Shown: piece after piece, positions 1 to 7,057 of the stretch
Position numbering within the stretch: the stretch's first letter is position 1
Layout: each line of letters begins with the position of its first letter
Source: Candidatus Bathyarchaeota archaeon RBG_13_60_20
GTDB taxonomy: Archaea; Thermoproteota; Bathyarchaeia; TCS64
Assembly: GCA_001775965.1 (NCBI GenBank)
Contig: MEZG01000081.1
Location: forward strand, 1 to 21,561
Length of the DNA: 21,561 nt
Direction of reading: 5' to 3'
Notes under the pieces: generated by a model
Databases searched by the model: none
What the model was told of the DNA's origin: nothing
Seen by the model: the letters and a program-made list of their open reading frames with translations, nothing else
Position numbers and translations under genes: made by a program

Positions 1-697
1 CCCTGAAGCTGCTCACCTGGTCCCAGTAGACCAGGAGATCCCTAGCCCTGCAGTTCACGACACAGCCGTAACTGGTAGGCGTGAAGTCGACTATCTTCAT
101 CGGCGCCCCGAGAAGCCTGGACACTTCCAGGATGGGCTTGGGAGCCTTCTTCGCCTCTTCCTCGGTGAGGCCCTTGGCCTTCACGTTGTACTCCTTGAGC
201 CGGGGGACGCTCACGTACCAGAGGGTCGATGCGCTGTCCTCCGCCTCGAAGTGGGCAACGTTACCGTAGATGTCGCGCACGTGCCTCCGCTTGCCCTTCT
301 CGGGGTGCTCCGCCGAGTAGAGGACGCCCTTCGCCGAGGGCTTGAACGCCTCCACGCCCGTCTCCACGTCTGTCAGTTGCTGGGGCTCGCCGGCCAGGCC
401 CTCGAAGAGCCACACCTGGGGCTTGCCGCCCCTGTCCCAGAGGACGAGGAGGCTGTCGTCCCCCATCCACTCCACCTGGACCACGTCGCCTGTCCTGGTG
501 ATCTGGGTCCGCTCACCCGAGCCCAGGTCGTGGACGTACAGCAGGTGCTCGTACCTGTTGTCGCGCCAGTTGGTGGTCCTGACCCTGAAGGCCACCCTGC
601 CCCCGCCTGGGCTGCTCTTCGCCTCCTCGGGGTAATCGAGCGAGATGAGGTCCGTGATGGAGGGGCTGTACCCCCTGCCTGGTGACGCCATAACCAT
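1..697 (-). CDS. S9 family (acylaminoacyl/prolyl oligopeptidase-like) peptidase, N-terminal part, cut by window edge
   Basis: This frame is open from an ATG at 697 (a second in-frame ATG lies at 691) to the left edge, so only about 232 N-terminal residues are visible. The protein begins with segments typical of the beta-propeller of S9 serine peptidases: 'SPGGGRVAFRVRTTNWRDNR', 'LYVHDLGSGERTQITR', 'GGKPQVWLF', then 'DIYGNVAHFEAEDSASTLWYV'. In this family the propeller gates an alpha/beta hydrolase domain that cleaves short or N-acylated peptides in the cytoplasm. The catalytic Ser-Asp-His domain would lie beyond the left edge and cannot be checked. The gene starts 33 nt after the stop of the ornithine cyclodeaminase-like gene on the same strand, so co-transcription is plausible. 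No strong promoter of its own is visible. Family assignment is fairly firm; the exact subfamily and substrate are not determinable here. Confidence 0.75.
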   Translation of the reverse strand, partial: MVMASPGRGYSPSITDLISLDYPEEAKSSPGGGRVAFRVRTTNWRDNRYEHLLYVHDLGSGERTQITRTGDVVQVEWMGDDSLLVLWDRGGKPQVWLFEGLAGEPQQLTDVETGVEAFKPSAKGVLYSAEHPEKGKRRHVRDIYGNVAHFEAEDSASTLWYVSVPRLKEYNVKAKGLTEEEAKKAPKPILEVSRLLGAPMKIVDFTPTSYGCVVNCRARDLLVYWDQVSSFR

Positions 698-730
698 GAG
701 TACGGGTCCACGGGAAAAAGGTTGAGGGGC

Positions 731-1717
731 CTAAAAGTCCTCCTCCATGAGGGTGAGCCGGCGGACGTCGCCCCGGTCCTTCACCAGCTCGTAGACGTGG
801 TTAGCCACTATGACGTCCTCAAGCGCCAGCCCTATGTTGATGGCCAGTATCCGCTCCTCCTGGCTGTGCCTGCCCCGCTTCTTGCCGGCTACGATCTCTC
901 CCAGCTCGGCGTAGAGCTTTGGTAGGCCGTCCGGAAAGGCACCCTGCTCGTGGAAGTGGATGGTCTGGTCCCAGCTGTCGGTGATGAACTTGTTGGCCCC
1001 AAGTATGGTGTCACCGTACCAGGCCCGGGATGCTTCCAGGCCGAAGCCGAGGCACCCAGGTTTGAACCACTCGTTCTTGACAAGGGGCTCCGGGAGCCTC
1101 TGGGTGGCCGTGAGGATCATGTCCATCCCGTCCACGGCCGACCTCACCGAGTCGCAGACGGTGATCTCCACGCCCAGCCGCTCAAAGTCCGCCTTGTACC
1201 TGTCCATGGCCTCCCTGCTGACATCGTAGACGCGGACGGTCTTCAGCGCCGGAAGCACCTCCTTGAAGGCCGTGAGGGTCATACGCCCCTGTACACCGCA
1301 GCCCACTACGCCCAGGCTCTCGGTGCCCCTCTTGGCGCAGTACTTAGCGGTAATGGCGGAGACCGCGGCGGTGCGCACAGCCGTGATCCAGCGGCAGTCC
1401 ATGACCGCGAGGGGAACCCCTGTCTCCATGCTGTTCACCACCATGAGCCCCGCTATCTGAGGCAGCCCCAAGGCCCTGTTGCTGGGGTACCCGCTCACCC
1501 ACTTCAGGCCCCCGATCCCCAACCTCCTGTAGTAGGCGGGCATCGCGTGGATGAAGGCGTCCGGCTTGCTGTGGATGCCGGGCTTAGGCGGGTTCTCGAC
1601 GCGGCCGTGGCCGTGCTCGGAGAGGCCTAGCTCGACGAGGTCTATGACCTTCCTCATGGGCACGTTGAGCTCTAGGATGTCCTCCTGGCTCAGGTAGATG
1701 AACTCGACGCGGTTCAT
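731..1717 (-). CDS. Ornithine cyclodeaminase / mu-crystallin family NAD(P)-dependent enzyme
   Basis: The 328-residue protein has the usual length for ornithine cyclodeaminase, archaeal alanine dehydrogenase and related imine reductases. Visible signatures are Lys72 in 'GLKWVSGYP', Arg115 in 'TAVRTAAVSAITAKY', and a Rossmann nucleotide-binding motif 'GVVGCGVQG' at about 136-144. In ornithine cyclodeaminase a third key residue is an Asp in a 'GxDxPGKxE'-like loop. Here the matching stretch reads 'GFGLEASRAWYG', so the substrate is probably not ornithine and cannot be named; an amino-acid dehydrogenase or ketimine reductase role is possible. I chose ATG 1717 over an in-frame TTG at 1726 because a TATA-like box ends exactly 22 nt upstream of the ATG, the spacing seen at other genes here. 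The racemases and lysine dehydrogenase-like gene nearby suggest amino-acid turnover. Confidence 0.85.
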   Translation of the reverse strand: MNRVEFIYLSQEDILELNVPMRKVIDLVELGLSEHGHGRVENPPKPGIHSKPDAFIHAMPAYYRRLGIGGLKWVSGYPSNRALGLPQIAGLMVVNSMETGVPLAVMDCRWITAVRTAAVSAITAKYCAKRGTESLGVVGCGVQGRMTLTAFKEVLPALKTVRVYDVSREAMDRYKADFERLGVEITVCDSVRSAVDGMDMILTATQRLPEPLVKNEWFKPGCLGFGLEASRAWYGDTILGANKFITDSWDQTIHFHEQGAFPDGLPKLYAELGEIVAGKKRGRHSQEERILAINIGLALEDVIVANHVYELVKDRGDVRRLTLMEEDF

Positions 1718-1738
1718 GCCTGACAATGGTGCCGAGCC

Positions 1739-1747
1739 GTATTAGAA
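1739..1747 (-). promoter_or_regulatory. TATA-like box for the ornithine cyclodeaminase-like gene
   Basis: On the minus strand the box reads TTCTAATAC. It leaves 22 nt to ATG 1717, which places transcription initiation at or next to the start codon (leaderless mRNA). It lies between the stop of the upstream GTPase-like gene (1756) and this start. Confidence 0.5.
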
Positions 1748-1755
1748 GCCATGCG

Positions 1756-2946
1756 CTAAGCGTAGAGTTGGATGACCGTGCCGTCCAGAAGCTCCCTATC
1801 AAGCCCCACCTTCTCGTTATCGAACTTGGCCGAGGGGCCCCAGATGCGGGCGTACTTGAAGCGCTCGTAGAAGTCGTTGTGGATCATCCTGGCCAGCTCG
1901 CCCACGGTGATGGGGCCCCTCGAGATTATAGGCTCCTTGGCGGGCTCCTGGCCCGGCTCCTTGGTGTACACCCTCACGACGCCGAGGAGCTCGAACAGCT
2001 TCCTCCCCAGCGCGTCCTGAAGCCCCCGGGTCTTCTGAAAGCTGCATACCCCCACCTGCAGTGGGGCCGCGGCCTGCCTGAGCTGGTCCACGGTCCCATG
2101 GTCGTAGCCCAGGTCGGCCTTGTTGGCTAGGACGAGGGTCGGCCTGTACACGGCGTTGCCGAAAAGGGAGTCCTCGACGATCTCCAGGGTGACCTTCCCC
2201 TTAACGCGGATGAGGGCCGACTTGATCCTGTACTCGTTGAGGAGGGCCACCACCTCCTCCTTGGTGCATCCGTCAAGCTCGCCCTCCCAGATGAACTGTA
2301 CGTCCCTGCCGTGGCCATGCTTCTGTATCTCCACCTCGCCGGGGGGCTTGGCTGTGAATATCCTGGCGTTGTCCAGCTCCTCGGCCACCATGAGGTAGTT
2401 GCCGGAGGGGTCGTCGGAGATGTCCACCACGATGATCACTGCGTCGGCGTTCCTGATGCAGCTCAGGTTCATGAAGCCCTCGGACCTGCCCTCGCTGCTC
2501 CCCTCCACGATGGGCGGCACCTCCACGAGCTGGAACTGGATGTCCAGGTAGGGCAGCATCCCCGGGGTCGGCGTCGTCGTGCCGAAGGGCCAGTCTGTGA
2601 CCTCCACCGCACTGTTGGTGACGGTCCTGAGGAGGCTGCTGCGCCCCACGTTGGGCGGCCCCACGACTGCTACTTGGGCTGCCCCCGCCTTCTGCACGTA
2701 GTAGCTGGCCGCCGAGCCCTTCCTGGCCTGCTGCTGCCTCCTCTGCTTCTCCTGGTCGTCCCTGATCTGCGCCATCTGGCGCTTGACCTGGCGGCACAGC
2801 TTCTCGGTCCCCTTGTGCTTGGGGACGAGGCTCAGGAACTCCCCCATGAGGCGGAGGCGCTCCTCTGGGTTGCGGGTCAGCGTGACCTCGTTCCACTTCT
2901 GCTTAGCGACTGGGGGCAGGTTAGTCACCAAAGGGCTGGCCTCCAC
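1756..2946 (-). CDS. DRG/OBG-like TGS-domain GTPase homologue with degenerate G motifs
   Basis: The 396-residue protein follows the layout of DRG/Rbg GTPases. A basic, Gln-rich helical N-terminus (about 1-88) precedes a G domain (about 90-325) and a C-terminal TGS domain (about 323-396: 'VRVYTKEPG' ... 'LLDGTVIQLYA'). Relatives bind ribosomes or translation factors. The G4 motif NKAD (275-278) and a Thr-rich switch I ('FGTTTPTPGML', 121-131) are intact. The P-loop is 'GPPNVGRSS' (96-104) with Arg102 where the catalytic Lys normally sits. G3 reads 'EVPPIVEG' instead of 'DLPGIIEG', so both the Asp and the Gly are changed. Nucleotide hydrolysis may be weak or lost; a regulatory or ribosome-binding role is inference. 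The start is GTG at 2946; no better in-frame start lies upstream. Family membership is clear, activity uncertain. Confidence 0.85.
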   Translation of the reverse strand: MEASPLVTNLPPVAKQKWNEVTLTRNPEERLRLMGEFLSLVPKHKGTEKLCRQVKRQMAQIRDDQEKQRRQQQARKGSAASYYVQKAGAAQVAVVGPPNVGRSSLLRTVTNSAVEVTDWPFGTTTPTPGMLPYLDIQFQLVEVPPIVEGSSEGRSEGFMNLSCIRNADAVIIVVDISDDPSGNYLMVAEELDNARIFTAKPPGEVEIQKHGHGRDVQFIWEGELDGCTKEEVVALLNEYRIKSALIRVKGKVTLEIVEDSLFGNAVYRPTLVLANKADLGYDHGTVDQLRQAAAPLQVGVCSFQKTRGLQDALGRKLFELLGVVRVYTKEPGQEPAKEPIISRGPITVGELARMIHNDFYERFKYARIWGPSAKFDNEKVGLDRELLDGTVIQLYA

Positions 2947-2991
2947 AATCCACCGGCTGCTTTCCTAGGGGAAACCCTATGCTAATAGCAT

Positions 2992-3315
2992 TTACCTCAT
3001 CTTGGCCCCGCAGCTCGCGCAGAACCTCTGAGCGGGGTCGGCCTCGGCCCCGCAGCTGGGGCACACGGGTGCGGCCGGGGCCGCCTTGGTGTACCCCATC
3101 TCCCGCCCCTTGGCGAAGACGTCCCTGATGAAGTCCTCGGTGCTGGTCAGCTTCACCTCTCCGGGCTGGGGCGTGAGGCTCTCCACGGCCTCCCGGATAA
3201 TCCTGTCCCTCGTCTCGGGTGATATTACCCCCTCCTCCACGAGGCAGTCTATTAGTATGGCTACGAGGTTGCGGTTCATGAAGATAGCGTGGGGTATGGT
3301 CATGTCCTCTTCCAT
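2992..3315 (-). CDS. Small protein with C-terminal zinc ribbon
   Basis: This is a 107-residue protein of unknown function. The N-terminal about 75 residues are predicted helical ('NLVAILIDCLVEEGVISPET', 'FIRDVFAKGREMGYT'). After an Ala/Pro linker comes a rubredoxin-like zinc ribbon: CPSCG ... FCASCGAKMR, with four Cys as CxxC-x(n)-CxxC. Such ribbons bind one zinc and often mediate protein or nucleic-acid contacts. ATG 3315 was preferred over TTG 3324 because the TATA-like TATTTTAG lies 27 nt upstream of it. The upstream neighbour on the same strand is the PH/GRAM-like fragment, which carries a second, out-of-frame half of a similar zinc ribbon. No named family is recognised. Confidence 0.7.
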   Translation of the reverse strand: MEEDMTIPHAIFMNRNLVAILIDCLVEEGVISPETRDRIIREAVESLTPQPGEVKLTSTEDFIRDVFAKGREMGYTKAAPAAPVCPSCGAEADPAQRFCASCGAKMR

Positions 3316-3320
3316 GGCGC

Positions 3321-3548
3321 TCAATGTAGGGTAGTGGCCCCGCTAAAATATTGTTTTGTATGGGTGCGCCGCAACGGCAGCAGAACCTGTTGCCCGTGAC
3401 CGGCCGTGAAGATGAGCCTCATGTTGGTGAGGACCAGCTTGCCGTCCACGTTGCTCATGGCCCCCTTGGTCCACGTGGCTGGGAGCATGCCCGTGTCCTT
3501 GATGACGTGCCCGCCCGGCAGTAGCACTCTCACTCGTTGCCCAACCAT
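3321..3548 (-). pseudogene. Probable truncated/frameshifted PH (GRAM-like) domain protein with zinc-ribbon remnant
   Basis: The open frame from ATG 3548 gives 75 residues. Residues 1-50 look like the first half of a short PH/GRAM-type domain ('DGKLVLTNMRLIFTAG', the usual 'G.LvLTn.RLiF' strand pair). The domain then stops abruptly and the tail 'QQVLLPLRRTHTKQYFSG' is not domain-like. Reading the same DNA one base later gives 'VTGNRFCCRCGAPIQ', a convincing second half of a zinc ribbon. This suggests an original PH-plus-zinc-ribbon protein that lost its middle (about half the PH domain and the first CxxC) and the reading frame. The tail also overlaps the TATA box of the next gene. A genuine short protein or a sequencing indel cannot be excluded. 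Confidence 0.45.
3343..3350 (-). promoter_or_regulatory. TATA-like box for the zinc-ribbon gene
   Basis: The minus strand reads TATTTTAG, 27 nt upstream of ATG 3315. It lies inside the 3' end of the PH/GRAM-like fragment, which supports the view that the end of that frame is no longer functional coding sequence. Confidence 0.4.
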
Positions 3549-3620
3549 ACGCCCCGCGTGGTTTCGTTACAGTTGCTGTCAGCCGGCCTCGCTGATCCCT
3601 CTCCCGGCTCCCTGGTATGC

Positions 3621-3629
3621 CTTAAGTAA
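3621..3629 (+). promoter_or_regulatory. TATA-like box for the asparaginase operon
   Basis: CTTAAGTAA ends 30 nt upstream of ATG 3660, giving a predicted start site a few bases before the ATG. It lies in the 111-nt divergent gap between the PH-like fragment and the asparaginase; nothing else is recognisable in that gap. Confidence 0.35.
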
Positions 3630-3659
3630 TCGTAGAAACCCCTTTTCTCTGGGATTTCA

Positions 3660-4604
3660 ATGGTCAAACCATTCATCATCGGCACGCACAACGCGGGGCC
3701 GTTCCTCTACGCGGGCGTCGACGCCCTCAAGGCGGGGGGCTCAGCCCTAGACGCCGTGGAGGCGGCGACGCGGCTCGTGGAGAGCAACCCGGATGATAGC
3801 TCCGTAGGCCTGGGCGGCATCCCCAACATCCTGGGGGTCCAGGAGATGGACGCCTCGCTCATGTGCGGGCGGACCCTTAGGACGGGCGCCGTGGGGGCCC
3901 TTAAGGGGTTCATCCACCCCATAAGCGTGGCGCGGAAGGTGCTGGAGGAGGCGCCCCACGTCATGTTGGTGGGGGCAGGGGCGGAGCACTTCGCCCGCGT
4001 CATGGGCTGCGAGGAGGGCAGCCTGGAGACCGAGAGCAGCCGGAAGGTGTACAGGGCCTTCGTGGAGGACACTTTTGAGCACGGGGGCATCGACCAGAGC
4101 CAGGAGTGGGTCGTCACCTACGCCAGGAGCCAGAACCTCAGGCAGTGGTACGAGAGGCTCGCCGACAAGCACCACGGCACCGTCAACATCCAAGCTATGG
4201 ACGAGAACGGGGACATGGCTTCCGCCGTCAGCACCAGTGGCACGGCCCTCAAGTTCCCGGGCCGTCTGGGGGACAGCCCCGTTATCGGGGCCGGCAACTA
4301 CTGCGACAACAGGTTCGGGGCCGCGGCGTGCACCGGCCGCGGCGAGCTGGCCATCAGGAACAGCACGGCTCGCACCATCATTCACTACATGGAGGACGGT
4401 CTAAGCATCAAGGAGGCTTGCTTCCGCGCCATGAAGGACATCCACGCCCTGAAGAGCTTCGGGGGTATGAACTGCCTGGCCCTGGACGTCAAGGGGGGCA
4501 CCATGAGCGCCTCGACGAGGGAGGACCGGGAGTCCACCTACTGGTACATGGACGTGGGGATGCGTGCGCCCGAGACGCGCAAGGGCATCAACGTGAAGCA
4601 GTGA
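3660..4604 (+). CDS. N-terminal nucleophile hydrolase of the asparaginase/glycosylasparaginase family (T2)
   Basis: The 314-residue protein belongs to the Ntn-hydrolases that hydrolyse asparagine, isoaspartyl peptides or the GlcNAc-Asn link. They mature by self-cleavage before a Thr, which becomes the N-terminal nucleophile of the small subunit. The cleavage site is visible as 'KHHGTVNIQAMDENG', with Thr174 as predicted nucleophile. It is followed by the substrate pocket 'STSGTALKFPGRLGDSPVIG', with Arg202 and Asp205 binding the substrate carboxyl and amino groups. 'GAGNYCDNRFGAAACTGRGE' matches the glycosylasparaginase subgroup best. There is no signal peptide, so it is cytoplasmic. The stop TGA overlaps the next ATG by one base (TGATG), so the two genes are translationally coupled. 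Asparaginase versus isoaspartyl peptidase cannot be decided here. Confidence 0.9.
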   Translation: MVKPFIIGTHNAGPFLYAGVDALKAGGSALDAVEAATRLVESNPDDSSVGLGGIPNILGVQEMDASLMCGRTLRTGAVGALKGFIHPISVARKVLEEAPHVMLVGAGAEHFARVMGCEEGSLETESSRKVYRAFVEDTFEHGGIDQSQEWVVTYARSQNLRQWYERLADKHHGTVNIQAMDENGDMASAVSTSGTALKFPGRLGDSPVIGAGNYCDNRFGAAACTGRGELAIRNSTARTIIHYMEDGLSIKEACFRAMKDIHALKSFGGMNCLALDVKGGTMSASTREDRESTYWYMDVGMRAPETRKGINVKQ

Positions 4605-5023
4605 TGGTCGCCCCCTACGACTTCAGGCTGATCGCCCCCAGCGTATACGGCGACAGGCGCCCCGTGGAGGGCCTGGTCGTGGCCCTCCTCCACGTGCGCT
4701 TCGAGGACAGGGGCCTCAGGCTCATAGAGACCAGGAGCAGGGCCGTCAGGCTCCACGACATCCACGAGCTGATGACCACGGACGAGGACGCGTCCCCGGG
4801 TGGGGGCGCGGACAGGGTTCGTGCCGTCGCCTTCTTTGAGGTGGACAGGCCGGGTCTTATAGTGGCGGGGGACATGGTGACGGTGGACGGCGAGCCCCTG
4901 GGGGCGCTGACCGGGTTCGACGAGGCCCACATGCCCAACCACATGGGGATCGTGGTCAAGACGCCCAGCCTGGACGAACCCGCCGTCAGGGTGGGGAGCC
5001 GAGTCAGGTTCAGCGCAGGCTAG
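4604..5023 (+). CDS. Conserved-looking hypothetical protein coupled to the asparaginase
   Basis: A 139-residue soluble protein starts at the ATG that overlaps the asparaginase stop. I do not recognise a named family with confidence. It looks like a compact beta-rich fold. Early strands read 'VEGLVVALLHVRFEDRGLRL' and a central part reads 'VAFFEVDRPGLIVAGDMVTV'. A distinctive loop 'FDEAHMPNHMGIVVK' has His and Met residues that could bind a metal or ligand, followed by 'GSRVRFSAG' at the C-terminus. The one-base overlap with an intact Ntn-hydrolase suggests a shared role, such as ligand binding or chaperoning the asparaginase; this is inference. The frame also extends far upstream through the asparaginase gene, but that extension is an out-of-frame shadow. 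Its stop codon shares CTAG with the convergent GNAT gene. Confidence 0.75.
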   Translation: MVAPYDFRLIAPSVYGDRRPVEGLVVALLHVRFEDRGLRLIETRSRAVRLHDIHELMTTDEDASPGGGADRVRAVAFFEVDRPGLIVAGDMVTVDGEPLGALTGFDEAHMPNHMGIVVKTPSLDEPAVRVGSRVRFSAG

Positions 5024-5865
5024 CCCTTGTCGGGGCCCCCGAGGCCGTACACGGCCTCGACCCTCTCCGCTGACCGGCACTCGCCGTGGCACATCCTGAG
5101 GCTGCTGGGTATCTCCCTGAACCCGTTCCTCTCTAGGATGCTCCTGCTGCTCCTGTTCCCCTCGGGGAACCCCACCCAGACGCGGTGCCCCGGCCTCCTG
5201 TTCATTACTGCGTTGAGGAGGGCCTCGGCCCCCTTCTCGTGGCCCGGCTCGCATATCCAGGGGCCCACCTTGACCCTGTCCAAGCCGTCGCCCCCCATGA
5301 TGTAGCCGACCAGCCTGCCCCCGGCGCGGTGCGTGAAGCAGAGCTCGGGTGTGAGCCCGTGTATGTACTCCAGGTGCTCCCTGCGCGGCGCGTTGAAGTA
5401 CCTGAGGTCGAGGGCGGCGACCTCGTCCAGATCCCGGGGCCTCATCTGCTCGACGCCGGTGACGGGGCCAGGCGCGGCCTCCCCCATGTACCTCATGGAC
5501 CAGTACTCGTCCCTGAAGCCGAGCCGCCGGTAGAGCGGTATGGCCAGGGGCACCCCGTCGAGGCGTATGCTCTTGACGCCCCGCGCCGTGAGGCGGTTCA
5601 TGGCGTGGACCATGAGGGCGGCGCCTATGCCCCTGCCCCTCAGCTGGGTGTCCACTATAAGGTTGCCTATCCAAGCAACGTCGCCGTACATAGTGGAGGC
5701 CACCATCCCCACGTCGGAGCCGTCCATGGACGCTATGAAGTTGCCCTCCGGGCTGAACTTGATGAGCCTATCGAAGTCCTGCTCGGTCATGCCCCAACCT
5801 ACGAGGCCGGTGAGCCGGAGGAAGAGGGCTAAGTCCCCCTCAGCCATGGCCCGAAACTCTGCCAT
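5020..5865 (-). CDS. GNAT acetyltransferase with two tandem GNAT-like domains
   Basis: The 281-residue protein has an N-terminal GNAT domain (about 1-130). It shows the acetyl-CoA loop 'RGRGIGAAL' (Q/RxxGxG/A), the preceding strand 'WIGNLIVDTQL', and the closing motif 'PLYRRLGFRDEY'. A second, more divergent half (about 135-270) ends with 'NRSSRSILERNGFREIPSSL', again GNAT-like. This two-domain layout matches the YitH-type group (GNAT plus a C-terminal acetyltransferase-like domain). The family moves an acetyl group from acetyl-CoA to an amine; the acceptor is unknown. The gene is monocistronic: it has its own TATA box 22 nt before ATG 5865 and converges with the upstream plus-strand gene, overlapping it by 4 bp at the stops. 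Confidence 0.88.
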   Translation of the reverse strand: MAEFRAMAEGDLALFLRLTGLVGWGMTEQDFDRLIKFSPEGNFIASMDGSDVGMVASTMYGDVAWIGNLIVDTQLRGRGIGAALMVHAMNRLTARGVKSIRLDGVPLAIPLYRRLGFRDEYWSMRYMGEAAPGPVTGVEQMRPRDLDEVAALDLRYFNAPRREHLEYIHGLTPELCFTHRAGGRLVGYIMGGDGLDRVKVGPWICEPGHEKGAEALLNAVMNRRPGHRVWVGFPEGNRSSRSILERNGFREIPSSLRMCHGECRSAERVEAVYGLGGPDKG

Positions 5866-5885
5866 GGTGGTTGATCAGTCCAAGG

Positions 5886-5895
5886 GATATAAAAG
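5886..5895 (-). promoter_or_regulatory. TATA box for the GNAT gene
   Basis: The minus strand reads CTTTTATAT. TTTATA ends 22 nt before ATG 5865, the best archaeal promoter match in the window, and implies a leaderless transcript. It abuts the stop codon (5896-5898) of the YkgJ-like gene. Confidence 0.6.
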
Positions 5896-6351
5896 TCAGG
5901 GGTCCATCTCGGCCAGGGCGCGGCCGAGGAGCCCACCGTAGAAGCCCTCGTCCAGCTTGGGGCCCTCCCCGACTCCTGGGCACCCCGCGTCCACGTGGAT
6001 CACGTAGGCGTCGTCCTGTCGCTCCACCCAGAAGGGGTAGGTTCGGCAGAGGAGGGCCCTGTCCTCGTAGATGGAGCAGCCGTGGGGCGTCAGGAAGACG
6101 CAGGCGCCGCCCCTCTTCAGCATGACGCCGGTGAAAGGCTCCTCGCCAGTAGTCTCGTGGAACCCCTCGGCGCCCGTCGCCTCAATGCGCCTGATGTCCC
6201 CGTCCAGAAGCAGGACCCTCCGCTCGCGGCCCTCCGCGTCCCGGCAGCAGCGGCCGCACCTGGCGCAGCTCCATCTGACGCTGGCGGGGTAGAGGAACTC
6301 GACACGGCGGCCCCGGTGGGGGAGGACGCCGCCGATGTAAAGGTCCTCCAT
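5896..6351 (-). CDS. YkgJ-type cysteine-cluster protein (putative Zn or Fe-S binding)
   Basis: The 151-residue protein has the family's hallmark cluster 'CARCGRCC' (Cys29, 32, 35, 36), then Cys84, Cys92 ('HGCSIYEDRALLCRTYPFW') and Cys102. The spacing fits the CxxCxxCC / YxxRPxxCRxYPF pattern of the YkgJ family (UPF0153/CxxCxxCC). The Cys cluster is thought to bind a metal or iron-sulfur cluster; the cellular role is not established. The start ATG 6351 follows the TAA stop of the aspartate racemase gene after 4 nt, so both are read from one mRNA. There is no signal peptide or membrane segment. Confidence 0.85.
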   Translation of the reverse strand: MEDLYIGGVLPHRGRRVEFLYPASVRWSCARCGRCCRDAEGRERRVLLLDGDIRRIEATGAEGFHETTGEEPFTGVMLKRGGACVFLTPHGCSIYEDRALLCRTYPFWVERQDDAYVIHVDAGCPGVGEGPKLDEGFYGGLLGRALAEMDP

Positions 6352-6355
6352 AAAC

Positions 6356-7051
6356 TTAGCCAGCGGAAAGGCGGACGGCCTCCTCGGCCAGGTCCTGCAT
6401 GGGGTCCAGGACGGGGACGGTGAGGTCGCCGTCGTGGAGCACTATGCTGACCTCTGTGCAACCGCAGATGACGGCCTCGGCGCCCGCTTTGATAAGCTCC
6501 AGGGACGCGTTGTACAGCAGCTTCCTACCGGGCTCCAGTTCGCCGCACTTGATGTGCTCGTAGATGGCCCTCATCACGTCCCTCTGCGTCTCCGCGCCCG
6601 GCTCGATGATCTCTATGCCCTGCTTCTCCCAGCTCTCCTGGTAGAGGCGGCTCATGAGGGTGCCGTCAGAGGCCAGTAACCCCGCCCTCCTCACCGCCGG
6701 GTGCTTGGCGTGGGTCTTCTCGGCGCTGAGCCTGATCATGTGGAGCACCGGTATCTTGAGCTTGCTCTGGAGGTCGGCGTGGAAGTGGTGGGCCGTGTTG
6801 CAGGGTATGATGATGAGGTCGGCTCCTGCGCACTGGAGGTTGAGGCCCGTCTCCACCAGCATGGGGAGGGGGCTGGGGCCCTCGCCGCGGATGGCGGCTG
6901 TCCTGTCAGGTATCTTGGCGTTGCTGTCTATGATGACGCGGCGGTGGTCCTGGTCCCTCTGGACCTTCGTCGCCCTGATGATCCTCATGTAGAGGTCGGC
7001 TGTGGCCTCGGGGCCCATGCCGCCCAGGATGCCTATGATCTTCTCGCCCAA
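6356..7051 (-). CDS. Aspartate/glutamate racemase family protein
   Basis: The 231-residue protein matches PLP-independent aspartate racemases in length and motifs. It has the N-terminal 'IGILGGMGPEATADLY', the first catalytic Cys84 in 'IIPCNTAHHF', and the second in 'VICGCTEVS' (Cys198). In this family the two Cys act as acid and base on opposite faces of the substrate alpha carbon, interconverting L- and D-aspartate (or glutamate) in the cytoplasm. Both are present, so it should be active. The start is a TTG at 7051, supported by a Shine-Dalgarno GGTGAG at 7058-7063. It forms a two-gene unit with the YkgJ-type gene. A perfect inverted repeat lies 38-62 nt upstream of the start and may be an operator. 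Confidence 0.88.
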   Translation of the reverse strand: MGEKIIGILGGMGPEATADLYMRIIRATKVQRDQDHRRVIIDSNAKIPDRTAAIRGEGPSPLPMLVETGLNLQCAGADLIIIPCNTAHHFHADLQSKLKIPVLHMIRLSAEKTHAKHPAVRRAGLLASDGTLMSRLYQESWEKQGIEIIEPGAETQRDVMRAIYEHIKCGELEPGRKLLYNASLELIKAGAEAVICGCTEVSIVLHDGDLTVPVLDPMQDLAEEAVRLSAG

Positions 7052-7057
7052 CTCTGA

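Noticed and set aside
4106..4603. Upstream extension of the frame of the 139-residue protein through the asparaginase gene
   Set aside because: The extension is Arg/His/Gly-rich shadow sequence. The asparaginase frame is clearly the real one, and an ATG coupled to its stop gives a sensible start at 4604.
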